Positions 38,386 to 46,870 of a stretch of DNA of 46,870 nucleotides are shown one piece after another. The notes below the pieces were generated by a model. The model was not told where the DNA came from and did no database searches. It saw only the letters and a program-made list of their open reading frames with translations. The DNA comes from Oxalobacteraceae bacterium (GTDB lineage Bacteria > Pseudomonadota > Gammaproteobacteria > Burkholderiales > Burkholderiaceae_D), in contig JAIXOW010000198.1 in NCBI GenBank assembly GCA_027486615.1, positions 1 through 46,870 on the forward strand. Reading direction: 5' to 3'. The translations under genes and the position numbers were made by a program. Each line of letters opens with the position of its first letter. The first letter of the stretch is position 1.

Positions 38386-39411
38386 ATGTCAGATTTATAC
38401 GATTCCGACCCTAGACTACAAAATTGTCGCCTCTGGCTATCCACCATAACGACTCCAGCACCCATCGTCAGCTCACTAAGACCTGCTTCTTCAGATGCTA
38501 GTTTTCGTCGCTATTTCAGGGTTGATGGGGCGGATGGATCGACCTATATCGTCATGGATGCTCCGCCTCCTCAAGAGGATGTCCGTCCTTTTATAAAAAT
38601 TGCTGATTTATTTGGCAAAACAGGGGTAGCGGTTCCCGTTATATTGGCCAAGGATGAGGATCAGGGCTTTTTACTCTTATCCCACTTGGGAACGACTACC
38701 TATCTCAGCTGCCTTACCCCAGAGACAGCTTCTCCGCTTTACATGGATGCGATTGACTCGCTCATCCAATTGCAATCGCATAGTCAAGCAGGCGTCTTAC
38801 CCGCGTACGACCGCGAATTACTGCATAAAGAATTAATGCTGTTCCCAGATTGGTATATCAACAAGCATTTGGGTGTAACGCTGTCAGAAAAACATACGGC
38901 TGATTTGAATAAAGTCTTTGAAGTATTACTCGCTAATAATTTAGCGCAAGCACCTGTGTATGTGCACCGTGACTATCATTCACGCAATCTAATGCTTTTA
39001 AAACAAAACAATCCCGGCATTTTAGATTTTCAAGATGCAGTGTATGGCCCGATTACTTATGATTTAGTGTCACTACTACGGGATGCTTATGTTCAGTGGG
39101 ATGAAGAACAAGTATTAGACTGGGTGATTCGTTACTGGGAACGTGCTAAACGTGCTGGCCTGCCTATCAACCCTGATATCGATGCTTTTTATCGCGACTT
39201 TGAATTCATGGGCTTGCAACGTCACTTGAAGGTGCTTGGTATTTTTGCTCGCTTATATCATCGTGATGGCAAAGATGCTTATCTCAAGGATATGCCACTC
39301 GTCATGGAATATACGCGTAAGACTGCGCATCGTTATTTAGAACTCATACCGCTCTTACGCTTGCTTGATGAGATAACTGCCAATACACCACAGGTCGGCT
39401 ACACCTTTTAA
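38386..39411 (+). CDS. amgK: Phosphotransferase AmgK (anomeric MurNAc/GlcNAc kinase-like)
   Basis: APH fold VYVHRDYHSRNLML...ILDFQDAVYGPITYDLVSLLRDAY; followed by murU. Confidence 0.85.
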   Translation: MSDLYDSDPRLQNCRLWLSTITTPAPIVSSLRPASSDASFRRYFRVDGADGSTYIVMDAPPPQEDVRPFIKIADLFGKTGVAVPVILAKDEDQGFLLLSHLGTTTYLSCLTPETASPLYMDAIDSLIQLQSHSQAGVLPAYDRELLHKELMLFPDWYINKHLGVTLSEKHTADLNKVFEVLLANNLAQAPVYVHRDYHSRNLMLLKQNNPGILDFQDAVYGPITYDLVSLLRDAYVQWDEEQVLDWVIRYWERAKRAGLPINPDIDAFYRDFEFMGLQRHLKVLGIFARLYHRDGKDAYLKDMPLVMEYTRKTAHRYLELIPLLRLLDEITANTPQVGYTF

Positions 39412-39412
39412 T

Positions 39413-40117
39413 ATGAAAGCAATGATTTTTGCTGCTGGTCGCGGTGAACGTATGCGACCTCTGACAGATACCTGCCCCAAACCACTCTTGACTGTACGTG
39501 GTCGTCCTTTGATTGAGTGGCACATACTCAATCTTGTGAAAGCTGGCATTACAGAGATCGTCATTAATCATGCGCATCTCGGTCACATGATAGAAGACAA
39601 GCTGCAAGAGGGTACTCAATTCGGTGCACATATTGTGTATTCACCAGAAGGCTCTGCATTAGAAACAGCAGGTGGCATTGCAAAAGCTAGACATTTACTC
39701 GGTGAAGCACCCTTTGTTGCAATAGCCGGTGATGTTTTCTGTCCTTATTTCGATTACACACAAGTAAAAGATGCTTTACAAGATGAAGATGTATGGGGCA
39801 AACCCCATCCTGAACATCAACGAGATATGGCTTGGCTCTATCTCGTAAAAAATCCTGCACATAACCCTAAGGGTGATTTTGCTTTGCATAACTTCAGCAT
39901 CGCTAATACTGGAGAATTACTTCACACCTTCTCAGGCATAGGCGTCTATAGACCTGCCATGTTTGATAGCGTGCAAGCCGGAGACAGTGCCAAGCTAGCA
40001 CCACTGCTGCGCGAATTTGCAGATCAAGGCAAAATTGGTGGTGAGTTATATCGCGGCGACTGGACTGATGTCGGTACAGTCGAACGCTTGAATCAATTAA
40101 ACGCACCTATCCGTTAG
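39413..40117 (+). CDS. murU: Nucleotidyltransferase MurU-like
   Basis: MKAMIFAAGRGERMRPLTDTCPKPLL. Confidence 0.9.
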   Translation: MKAMIFAAGRGERMRPLTDTCPKPLLTVRGRPLIEWHILNLVKAGITEIVINHAHLGHMIEDKLQEGTQFGAHIVYSPEGSALETAGGIAKARHLLGEAPFVAIAGDVFCPYFDYTQVKDALQDEDVWGKPHPEHQRDMAWLYLVKNPAHNPKGDFALHNFSIANTGELLHTFSGIGVYRPAMFDSVQAGDSAKLAPLLREFADQGKIGGELYRGDWTDVGTVERLNQLNAPIR

Positions 40118-40128
40118 GAAAAAATAAC

Positions 40129-41463
40129 ATGAATGTTTATGCAAAGCGACGCGCCGCACTCTTAGCACGCATGCAAGTGCAAGGTGGCGGTGTGGCCATC
40201 ATCCCTACCGCTCCTGAAGTCATGCGTAATGCAGATGCAGACTATCCTTATCGTCACGATAGTTATTTTTATTACCTCACAGGCTTTACCGAACCGGAAG
40301 CGACCTTAGTCTTAGTAGCCGGTACAAAACAACAAGCCATTCTCTTTTGTCGCGAAAAAAATATGGAACGCGAAATATGGGATGGTTATCGCTACGGCCC
40401 TGCCGCAGCAAAAGAAGAATTTGGTTTTGATGCAGCGCATGCTATCGATCAAATCGATGTTGAACTACCTAAGCTCATGACTAACATGCCTACCTTGTTT
40501 TATGCCTTAGGTAGTGATGCCAAGCTCGATGCGCGTATACAAAATTGGTTAAGTGGCGTGAGAGCACAAATTAGAGCAGGCATTAGTGCACCTGCCGCAG
40601 CGATGGATGTGCGCGTTTTACTCAATGAAATGCGCTTAATAAAAGATGCAGATGAAATCGCGATTATGCAACGCGCCGCGACTATCTCAGCGCATGCCCA
40701 TACGCGTGCTATGCGATGCGCAAAAGCAGGTTTACGTGAATATCATCTGGATGCAGAACTCTTACATGAATTCCGTCGTCATGGTTCACAGTTTCCTGCT
40801 TATGGCTCCATTGTTGCAACTGGCGCCAATGCATGTGTACTGCACTATCGTGCAGGCAATACTGAATTACGCGATGGTGATTTAGTGTTGATTGATGCAG
40901 GCTGCGAACTTGATAGCTATGCATCAGACATCACACGTACGTTCCCAGTGAATGGAAAATTCAGCGGCCCTCAAAAAACTTTATATGAAATTGTCTTAGC
41001 TGCACAGCAATCAGCGATAGCAGCAACTAAACCAGGACTACGATTTATTGATGGTCATGATGCTGCAGTCAAAGTTTTATCACAAGGCATGCTCGATACT
41101 GGCTTGTTAGATAAAAATAAAGTGGGCACTTTAGATGATGTTTTAGCTAAAGGTGACTACCGACATTTTTATATGCATAGAACCGGACATTGGTTAGGAA
41201 TGGATGTACATGATGTCGGTGACTATCGTGATGCTGCACCTGCTAGCGAAGAAAAACCTTGGCGCACTTTAGAAGCCGGCATGGTATTAACCATAGAGCC
41301 AGGCATTTATGTACGACCAACTGAAGGTGTGCCTGAAGAATTTTGGAACATAGGCATACGCATAGAAGATGATGCCTTAGTCACAGCAGATGGCTGCCGA
41401 CTGCTCACACATGAAGCACCTAAAACTGTTGCTGAGATTGAAGCAGTCATGCGCGATAGATAA
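40129..41463 (+). CDS. pepP: Xaa-Pro aminopeptidase
   Basis: DAGCELDSYASDITRTFPVNGKFS, HRTGHWLGMDVHDVG. Confidence 0.94.
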   Translation: MNVYAKRRAALLARMQVQGGGVAIIPTAPEVMRNADADYPYRHDSYFYYLTGFTEPEATLVLVAGTKQQAILFCREKNMEREIWDGYRYGPAAAKEEFGFDAAHAIDQIDVELPKLMTNMPTLFYALGSDAKLDARIQNWLSGVRAQIRAGISAPAAAMDVRVLLNEMRLIKDADEIAIMQRAATISAHAHTRAMRCAKAGLREYHLDAELLHEFRRHGSQFPAYGSIVATGANACVLHYRAGNTELRDGDLVLIDAGCELDSYASDITRTFPVNGKFSGPQKTLYEIVLAAQQSAIAATKPGLRFIDGHDAAVKVLSQGMLDTGLLDKNKVGTLDDVLAKGDYRHFYMHRTGHWLGMDVHDVGDYRDAAPASEEKPWRTLEAGMVLTIEPGIYVRPTEGVPEEFWNIGIRIEDDALVTADGCRLLTHEAPKTVAEIEAVMRDR

Positions 41464-41488
41464 TGCGCTTATAGAAGCTTCATTAATT

Positions 41489-42628
41489 ATGCACAATACA
41501 TTTGACATCACTATCGTGGGTGCAGGGCCAGTGGGTATGTCGCTCACTGCAATGCTCATTCAGCAAGGTGTCAAGAGTGATCGCATTCTACTGATTGATG
41601 CAAAACCTGAATCCACTTCTTTACAAGATCCACGTTCACTAGCACTTGCAGCTGGTAGCAAACAAATCCTCGATACGCTGCATAGTTGGCCAACTCACGC
41701 TACGAGCATTACGCAAATTCATGTTTCTAGACGGGGGAGTTTTGGTCGAACGCTAATTAAATCCGATGACTATGATTTACCCGCTTTAGGCTATGTCTGT
41801 CGTTATGGAGATGTGATTGCATCACTACTCAGTACCTTGCACCATCAGGGTATAGAAATAATAAGACCAGTTAGTATTAAAGATGTACAAGAATCTGATT
41901 CACACATCACACTCGCACTAGATAATGGCACCACTATACAAACGAATTGTTTGATACAAGCAGAGGGTGGCGTGTTCGGCTCTCAATCAACCCAGCCTGT
42001 GCATAGAGATTATCAACAAACTGCAATCGTGACGCATCTGCATTGCAGTGCGCCTATTATTGGGCGTGCTTATGAACGCTTCACGAGTGAAGGTCCATTC
42101 GCTTTATTACCACAAGATGAAGGTTATGCTTTGGTGTGGTGTGCACGACCTGAAATAGTGACACGCTTGCTTGAATTATCTGATGCTGAATTTTTACAAG
42201 CCTGCCAAAGTACCTTCGGTACTAGACTAGGTGAATTCACACAAACCGCAGCTCGCAGAAGTTATGCCTTAGGCTTAAATGCGCACCCTACAAGCACAGC
42301 GCGTAGTGTCGCTATTGGTAATGCCGCACAAACTTTACATCCAGTCGCAGGACAAGGCTTAAATTTAGGTTTACGTGATGCAGCAGTCCTAGCTCGTTTA
42401 CTTGCCAGAGATTTCTCACCTGCCTCTTTAGCTGAATTTATGCGGACACGTCGTAACGATCGCAAACTTACTATACATCTCACCGATATCATGGCGCGTA
42501 TCTTCGCATCTAGTCCTGACCAATCTTGGACACAAACGCTACTAGGCTTAGGCTTAGGAGGCATTGATGCCATTAAACCAGTGAAAAAACATTTGGCTGA
42601 ACAAATGATGTTTGGCTGGCGCGCATAA
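41489..42628 (+). CDS. ubiH: UbiH/UbiF-family FAD-dependent ubiquinone biosynthesis hydroxylase
   Basis: ITIVGAGPVGMSLTAML, AIGNAAQTLHPVAGQGLNLGLRDA; start placed at 41489. Confidence 0.88.
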   Translation: MHNTFDITIVGAGPVGMSLTAMLIQQGVKSDRILLIDAKPESTSLQDPRSLALAAGSKQILDTLHSWPTHATSITQIHVSRRGSFGRTLIKSDDYDLPALGYVCRYGDVIASLLSTLHHQGIEIIRPVSIKDVQESDSHITLALDNGTTIQTNCLIQAEGGVFGSQSTQPVHRDYQQTAIVTHLHCSAPIIGRAYERFTSEGPFALLPQDEGYALVWCARPEIVTRLLELSDAEFLQACQSTFGTRLGEFTQTAARRSYALGLNAHPTSTARSVAIGNAAQTLHPVAGQGLNLGLRDAAVLARLLARDFSPASLAEFMRTRRNDRKLTIHLTDIMARIFASSPDQSWTQTLLGLGLGGIDAIKPVKKHLAEQMMFGWRA

Positions 42629-42747
42629 TTATTGATCGCAATAAGCGAGCATTGCCTCTCAAAACGATAAAGATGAATCAGGTCTTTAGACCACAATTCT
42701 TGGCTCCGTCATATTCTTTCTGGATAATCACTACAAAGCTAGTATAT

Positions 42748-42761
42748 TGTTGCAGTGCAAC
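42748..42761. promoter_or_regulatory. PhbF/PhaR-like operator upstream of patatin gene
   Basis: TGTTGCAGTGCAAC; palindrome GTTGCA-G-TGCAAC; fits TG-N-TGC-N3-GCAA. Confidence 0.55.
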
Positions 42762-42792
42762 TATTTAGTACTGAAATTCAGAAAAAGGGAAT

Positions 42793-43962
42793 ATGAGAAT
42801 GGCAAGCTATCCCAAGCAACCAGCGGCTGACAACGCAGATTTACCGGGTATCTTAAAAAAATATGAAACCGTTGCTCTGGTTTTACAGGGTGGCGGTGCA
42901 CTCGGCTCGTATCAAGCCGGTGTGTTTGAAGCGTTAAGCGAAGTCGGCATACAACCTACTTGGTTATCGGGTGTCTCAATTGGCGCCATCAACGCTTCTA
43001 TCATTGCGGGTAACAAACCAGAAAATCAGGTGTCGCGATTAAAAGATTTTTGGGAAATGGTGTCAGGTCATGGCTATGGTGCGCATTTGTCTAGCTTTGA
43101 TTCATTACGACAGCTTCATAATATGACCAGCGCCTTCATGACCATGATGTCAGGCATACCAGGCTTTTTCTCACCACGTAGCATGAATCCATGGAGTCAA
43201 ATTACTGGAAATGAAAGTGCTTCTAGTTATTACGATACCAGTAAGCTCTTTCATAGTTTGAATGATTTGATAGATTGGGATTTACTCAATAGTCAACAAC
43301 ATAGACTGAGTGTAGGCGCTGTAAATGTGCAGACCGGTAACTTCCGTTATTTTGATACAGCATTAGAGCGTTTAAATCCTAAACACACCATGGCCAGTGG
43401 CGCATTACCACCCGCCTTCCCTTCAGTAGAAATTGATAATGATTATTACTGGGATGGCGGCATCGTCTCCAACACACCACTGCAATATTTACTTGAAGGT
43501 AAAAAACTAACGAACACACTTGTATTCCAAGTGGATTTATTTAATGCGCGCGGCAAACTTCCTAAGACTATGCCTGAAGTCATGATGCGTCAAAAAGACA
43601 TCATGTATTCCAGTCGTACTCGTAATGCGACCGATCGTTTTAAGCGCATACACAATCTAGAAATTGAACTATCACATGCACTCAAGCGCATACCAAAAAA
43701 TGAATTAACTGAAGAAGATCGTGCGTTGTTAGCTACTCTCGATGAGAAATCACAAATCAATGTCTTACATTTGATTTATCACCATAAAGAATATGAAGGT
43801 GATTCTAAAGATTATGAATTTTCTAAACTGACCATGCAAGAACACTGGGCAGCAGGATTAGAAGATACGCGCAGAACTTTGCAACATCGCGATTGGCTTA
43901 AACTACCTCATGCTAAGTTAGGTATGACTGTACATGATGTACATAGAGATTTTGATTGCTAA
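42793..43962 (+). CDS. Patatin-like phospholipase (DUF3734 type)
   Basis: LVLQGGGALGSYQAGVFEAL, GVSIGAINASI (GXSXG), DGGIVSNTP. Confidence 0.92.
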   Translation: MRMASYPKQPAADNADLPGILKKYETVALVLQGGGALGSYQAGVFEALSEVGIQPTWLSGVSIGAINASIIAGNKPENQVSRLKDFWEMVSGHGYGAHLSSFDSLRQLHNMTSAFMTMMSGIPGFFSPRSMNPWSQITGNESASSYYDTSKLFHSLNDLIDWDLLNSQQHRLSVGAVNVQTGNFRYFDTALERLNPKHTMASGALPPAFPSVEIDNDYYWDGGIVSNTPLQYLLEGKKLTNTLVFQVDLFNARGKLPKTMPEVMMRQKDIMYSSRTRNATDRFKRIHNLEIELSHALKRIPKNELTEEDRALLATLDEKSQINVLHLIYHHKEYEGDSKDYEFSKLTMQEHWAAGLEDTRRTLQHRDWLKLPHAKLGMTVHDVHRDFDC

Positions 43963-43964
43963 TA

Positions 43965-43994
43965 AAAAAAGCCAGCTTACAGCTGGCTTTTTTA
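43965..43994. terminator. Bidirectional Rho-independent terminator
   Basis: AAAAAAGCCAGCT-TAC-AGCTGGCTTTTTT between convergent patatin and pntB genes. Confidence 0.92.
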
Positions 43995-44032
43995 CTTTGA
44001 CTTTATTGAGTATTTTGATTAACTCATTAGCC

Positions 44033-45472
44033 TTACATATCCACCGCCTTCACCATATCTTCAATCACTTTCTTCGCATCACCAAACACCATCATGGTTT
44101 TATCCATGTAGAACAATTCATTATCCAAGCCTGCATAACCTGCAGCCATAGAACGCTTATTCACGATAATGGTTTTTGCTTTATAAGCATCAAGGATAGG
44201 CATACCAGCAATGGCTGATTTTGGATCTTTCGCTGCTGGATTCACCACATCATTCGCACCCAACACTAGCACCACATCAGCTTGACCAAATTCACTGTTG
44301 ATGTCTTCCATCTCAAACACTTGGTCATAAGGCACTTCCGCTTCCGCCAACAATACATTCATATGACCAGGCATACGGCCTGCAACTGGATGAATCGCAT
44401 ATTTCACTGTCACACCTTTATGTGCAAGCTTTTCACTCAACTCCATCAAAGCATGTTGTGCACGTGCGACTGCTAAACCATAACCAGGAACAATAATCAC
44501 CGTTTCTGCATTCGCCATCAAGAAAGCTGCATCATCAGCTGAACCTGATTTCACTGGACGTTGTTGCTGATCACCTGCAACTGCAGCTGTAGCATCACCA
44601 CCAAAGCCACCTAAGATCACATTAAAGAAAGAACGATTCATCGCCTTACACATGATGTAAGAAAGAATCGCACCACTCGAACCCACTAATGAACCGGCAA
44701 TAATCAGCATAGAGTTATTCAACGAAAAGCCAATACCTGCAGCTGCCCATCCTGAATAACTATTCAACATAGAAACCACAACCGGCATATCTGCACCGCC
44801 GATAGGAATAATGATTAACACACCTAAGACAAAAGCAATCGCCGTCATGACGATGAAAGATGTCCAGTCTTGTGTCAAACAAAACATAGCGCCAAACACC
44901 AACATCACAATTGCTAACAATAGATTCAGTAAGTGCTGCCCTTTAAAAACAATCGGCGCACCTTGAAATAATCTGAATTTATAAGTACCAGAGAGCTTAC
45001 CAAACGCAATCACTGAACCTGAGAAAGTGATTGCACCGACAAAGGTACCAATGAACAGTTCTAGTTTATTACCAAGAGGAATAGGCTGATCACGTTCAAC
45101 GATATTAAAAGCCCAAGGCTCAGCAACCGCTGCAACAGCAATACATACAGCAGCTAAACCAATGAGCGAGTGCATAGCAGCAACCAACTCTGGCATCTTG
45201 GTCATTTCAACGCGCTTAGCAAGGATGGCACCGATGCTGCCACCCACCACCACACCGAATATCACTAAACCATAACCAAGATCTGAACCTGCAACAGCTT
45301 CTGATTTTAATTTATAGATCAATGCAAGCGTAGTCAAAACAGCGACCGCCATACCTATAATGCCAAAAGCATTACCACGACGTGCCGTTGCAGGATGCGA
45401 CAAACCTTTTAACGCTTGAATAAAACAAATTGAAGCGAGCAAATACAACAGAGTGACAAGATTCATACTCAT
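44033..45472 (-). CDS. pntB: NAD(P) transhydrogenase beta subunit
   Basis: VIIVPGYGLAVARAQHALMELSEKL, AIHPVAGRMPGHMNVLLAEA. Confidence 0.96.
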   Translation of the reverse strand: MSMNLVTLLYLLASICFIQALKGLSHPATARRGNAFGIIGMAVAVLTTLALIYKLKSEAVAGSDLGYGLVIFGVVVGGSIGAILAKRVEMTKMPELVAAMHSLIGLAAVCIAVAAVAEPWAFNIVERDQPIPLGNKLELFIGTFVGAITFSGSVIAFGKLSGTYKFRLFQGAPIVFKGQHLLNLLLAIVMLVFGAMFCLTQDWTSFIVMTAIAFVLGVLIIIPIGGADMPVVVSMLNSYSGWAAAGIGFSLNNSMLIIAGSLVGSSGAILSYIMCKAMNRSFFNVILGGFGGDATAAVAGDQQQRPVKSGSADDAAFLMANAETVIIVPGYGLAVARAQHALMELSEKLAHKGVTVKYAIHPVAGRMPGHMNVLLAEAEVPYDQVFEMEDINSEFGQADVVLVLGANDVVNPAAKDPKSAIAGMPILDAYKAKTIIVNKRSMAAGYAGLDNELFYMDKTMMVFGDAKKVIEDMVKAVDM

Positions 45473-45801
45473 TATTTATTCTCCCCTTGTCCTGCTTGCT
45501 GCGCTTTGACTTTAGGCTCTTTCTTCTTAAACATTTCCAACATACGTTGTGTCACTAAGAAGCCACCAAACACATTGACTGCAGCTAATGCCACTGCCAG
45601 TGTGCCTGCGATTTGACCTACCAAGCCTTCGGTCAATGCAGCTGCTAACATGGCGCCGATCATGATAATGGCTGAAATCGCATTCGTGACCGCCATTAAA
45701 GGCGTGTGTAATGCAGGTGTAACGGTCCACACCACGTGATAGCCGACATAAATTGCCAGCACAAAAATAATCAGATTAATGACGGTATGACTAACTTCCA
45801 T
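45472..45801 (-). CDS. pntAb: NAD(P) transhydrogenase alpha subunit, membrane part
   Basis: VVWTVTPALHTPLMAVTNAISAIIMIGAM. Confidence 0.94.
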   Translation of the reverse strand: MEVSHTVINLIIFVLAIYVGYHVVWTVTPALHTPLMAVTNAISAIIMIGAMLAAALTEGLVGQIAGTLAVALAAVNVFGGFLVTQRMLEMFKKKEPKVKAQQAGQGENK

Positions 45802-45852
45802 AATGTCCTCTTATTGATAGACAGAGTGAACTCGACCTTTACGGCACGAGGT

Positions 45853-46212
45853 TTATTTTTTTAAACTAGTAATACGATTTTTCTCATCAACAAATACAAT
45901 TTTTTGTTTGTATGTTGCGATCTCATTCTCAGACATCGGAGCATAAGTACAAATAATGAGTAAATCTCCTAAGTGCGCCAAACGTGCTGCGGCACCATTG
46001 AGAGAAATTTCACCACTACCGCGCTTACCCTTGATAGCGTAAGTTGAAAAACGTTCTCCATTATTAATGTTATAGAGATCAATTTTTTCAAACTCACGGA
46101 TGTCAGCTGCTTCTAACAATTCTTCATCTATGCCACATGATCCCTCATAGTTCAGATCACATTGCGTCACAGTTGCGCGATGAATTTTTGCGCGCAGCAT
46201 GATACGTTGCAT
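45853..46212 (-). CDS. panD: Aspartate 1-decarboxylase
   Basis: [29 protein letters not shown] (G-S cleavage site), [20 protein letters not shown]. Confidence 0.95.
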   Translation of the reverse strand: MQRIMLRAKIHRATVTQCDLNYEGSCGIDEELLEAADIREFEKIDLYNINNGERFSTYAIKGKRGSGEISLNGAAARLAHLGDLLIICTYAPMSENEIATYKQKIVFVDEKNRITSLKK

Positions 46213-46220
46213 AAACTATC

Positions 46221-46694
46221 TTATTTACGTAAAACTTCACCAGCTGTACACATTAATGTAGCAGCCACGATTTCATCACTGCGATCAATTGCTAATGCTG
46301 AATCTTTATTAATAATGAGCTTGAGAAAATCTAGCACATTACGTGAATATAAAGCTGAAGCATCCGCGCCACACAAAGCAGGAAGATTAGGCTCACCGAT
46401 GATGGTTACGCCATGTTTGATTACAGTTTTACCTAATTCCGACAAAGGACAGTTACCACCTTGTTCAACTGCCATATCTACAATCACAGAACCGGCTTTC
46501 ATCGCCTTAACGGTATCTTCACTAATCAAAATCGGTGCTGGTCGACCTGGTATTAATGCAGTGGTGATAATGATGTCAGATTGTTTAGCACGCTCATGAA
46601 CCAGTTGCGCTTGACGCTGCATCCACGCTGCCGGCATGGAACGCGCATAACCACCCACACCTTGCGCAATTTCACGTTCCTCATCGGTTTCAAA
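46221..46694 (-). pseudogene. pntAa: C-terminal part of NAD(P) transhydrogenase alpha subunit (NAD-binding), 5' part missing
   Basis: FETDEEREIAQGVGGYARSMPAAWMQRQAQLVHERAKQSDIIITTALIPGRPAP...; PntA-like sequence stops at about 46694 and an in-frame stop lies at 46767-46769. Confidence 0.75.
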
Positions 46695-46870
46695 ATGATT
46701 GTTGAATTGTACTTTTCTCTTGCGTTGTAATTGTCCAAACCTTCTATGTGCTAATCTTTGAAGCCATCAAGAATGAGTAGATTTGAATCGTGTGGAATGC
46801 TTTGAATCATTGAGCTTTTCTGACAAACACATTTTCCTCCTGAATTTCTTTAGCACGGTCAAGGGGATTA

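Noticed and set aside
46553-46738. 61-aa ORF overlapping the pntAa breakpoint
   Set aside because: Overlaps genuine PntA codons out of frame; no domain evident, most likely a by-product of the junction.
1-46870. CRISPR arrays, tRNA or rRNA genes
   Set aside because: No regularly spaced direct repeats, tRNA cloverleaf or rRNA-like stretch recognised by reading; a tRNAscan/Infernal run would be decisive.

Overview
The window looks like a betaproteobacterial (Burkholderiales-type) chromosomal segment; this rests on protein content and gene order, with no database search. Left third (about 1-17 kb): an aromatic catabolic locus. A LysR regulator converges on a roughly 13 kb minus-strand phenol-hydroxylase operon. 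It reads, in transcription order, dmpK-L-M-N1-O1-[five-gene Liv-type ABC transporter]-N2-O2-P-Q-catechol 2,3-dioxygenase. It is followed by a divergent DmpR/MopR-type sigma-54 activator and a GntR/FCD regulator. The most unusual signal is that the oxygenase large subunit and the P4 subunit (DmpN/DmpO) are each present twice, separated by a transporter, while K, L, M, P and Q are single. The promoter-proximal DmpN copy has lost two of the six carboxylate/histidine diiron ligands (Glu to Asp and Glu to Ser), whereas the distal copy keeps all six. An exact -24/-12 sigma-54 promoter and a pair of DmpR/XylR-like UAS elements lie upstream of dmpK. Middle: a compact BcsA(PilZ)-BcsS-like two-gene cellulose locus. 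Right two thirds: mostly housekeeping genes (miaB, phoH, ybeY, corC, lnt, glyQS, gmhB, plsC, ygjP-like, gloA, rsmA, pdxA, surA, lptD, amgK/murU, pepP, ubiH, patatin, pntB/pntAb, panD, pntAa). Local oddities there are a T16 tract replacing the zinc loop of gmhB, an orphan C39-like domain protein, panD inside the pnt cluster, and an abrupt loss of pntAa homology near the right edge.
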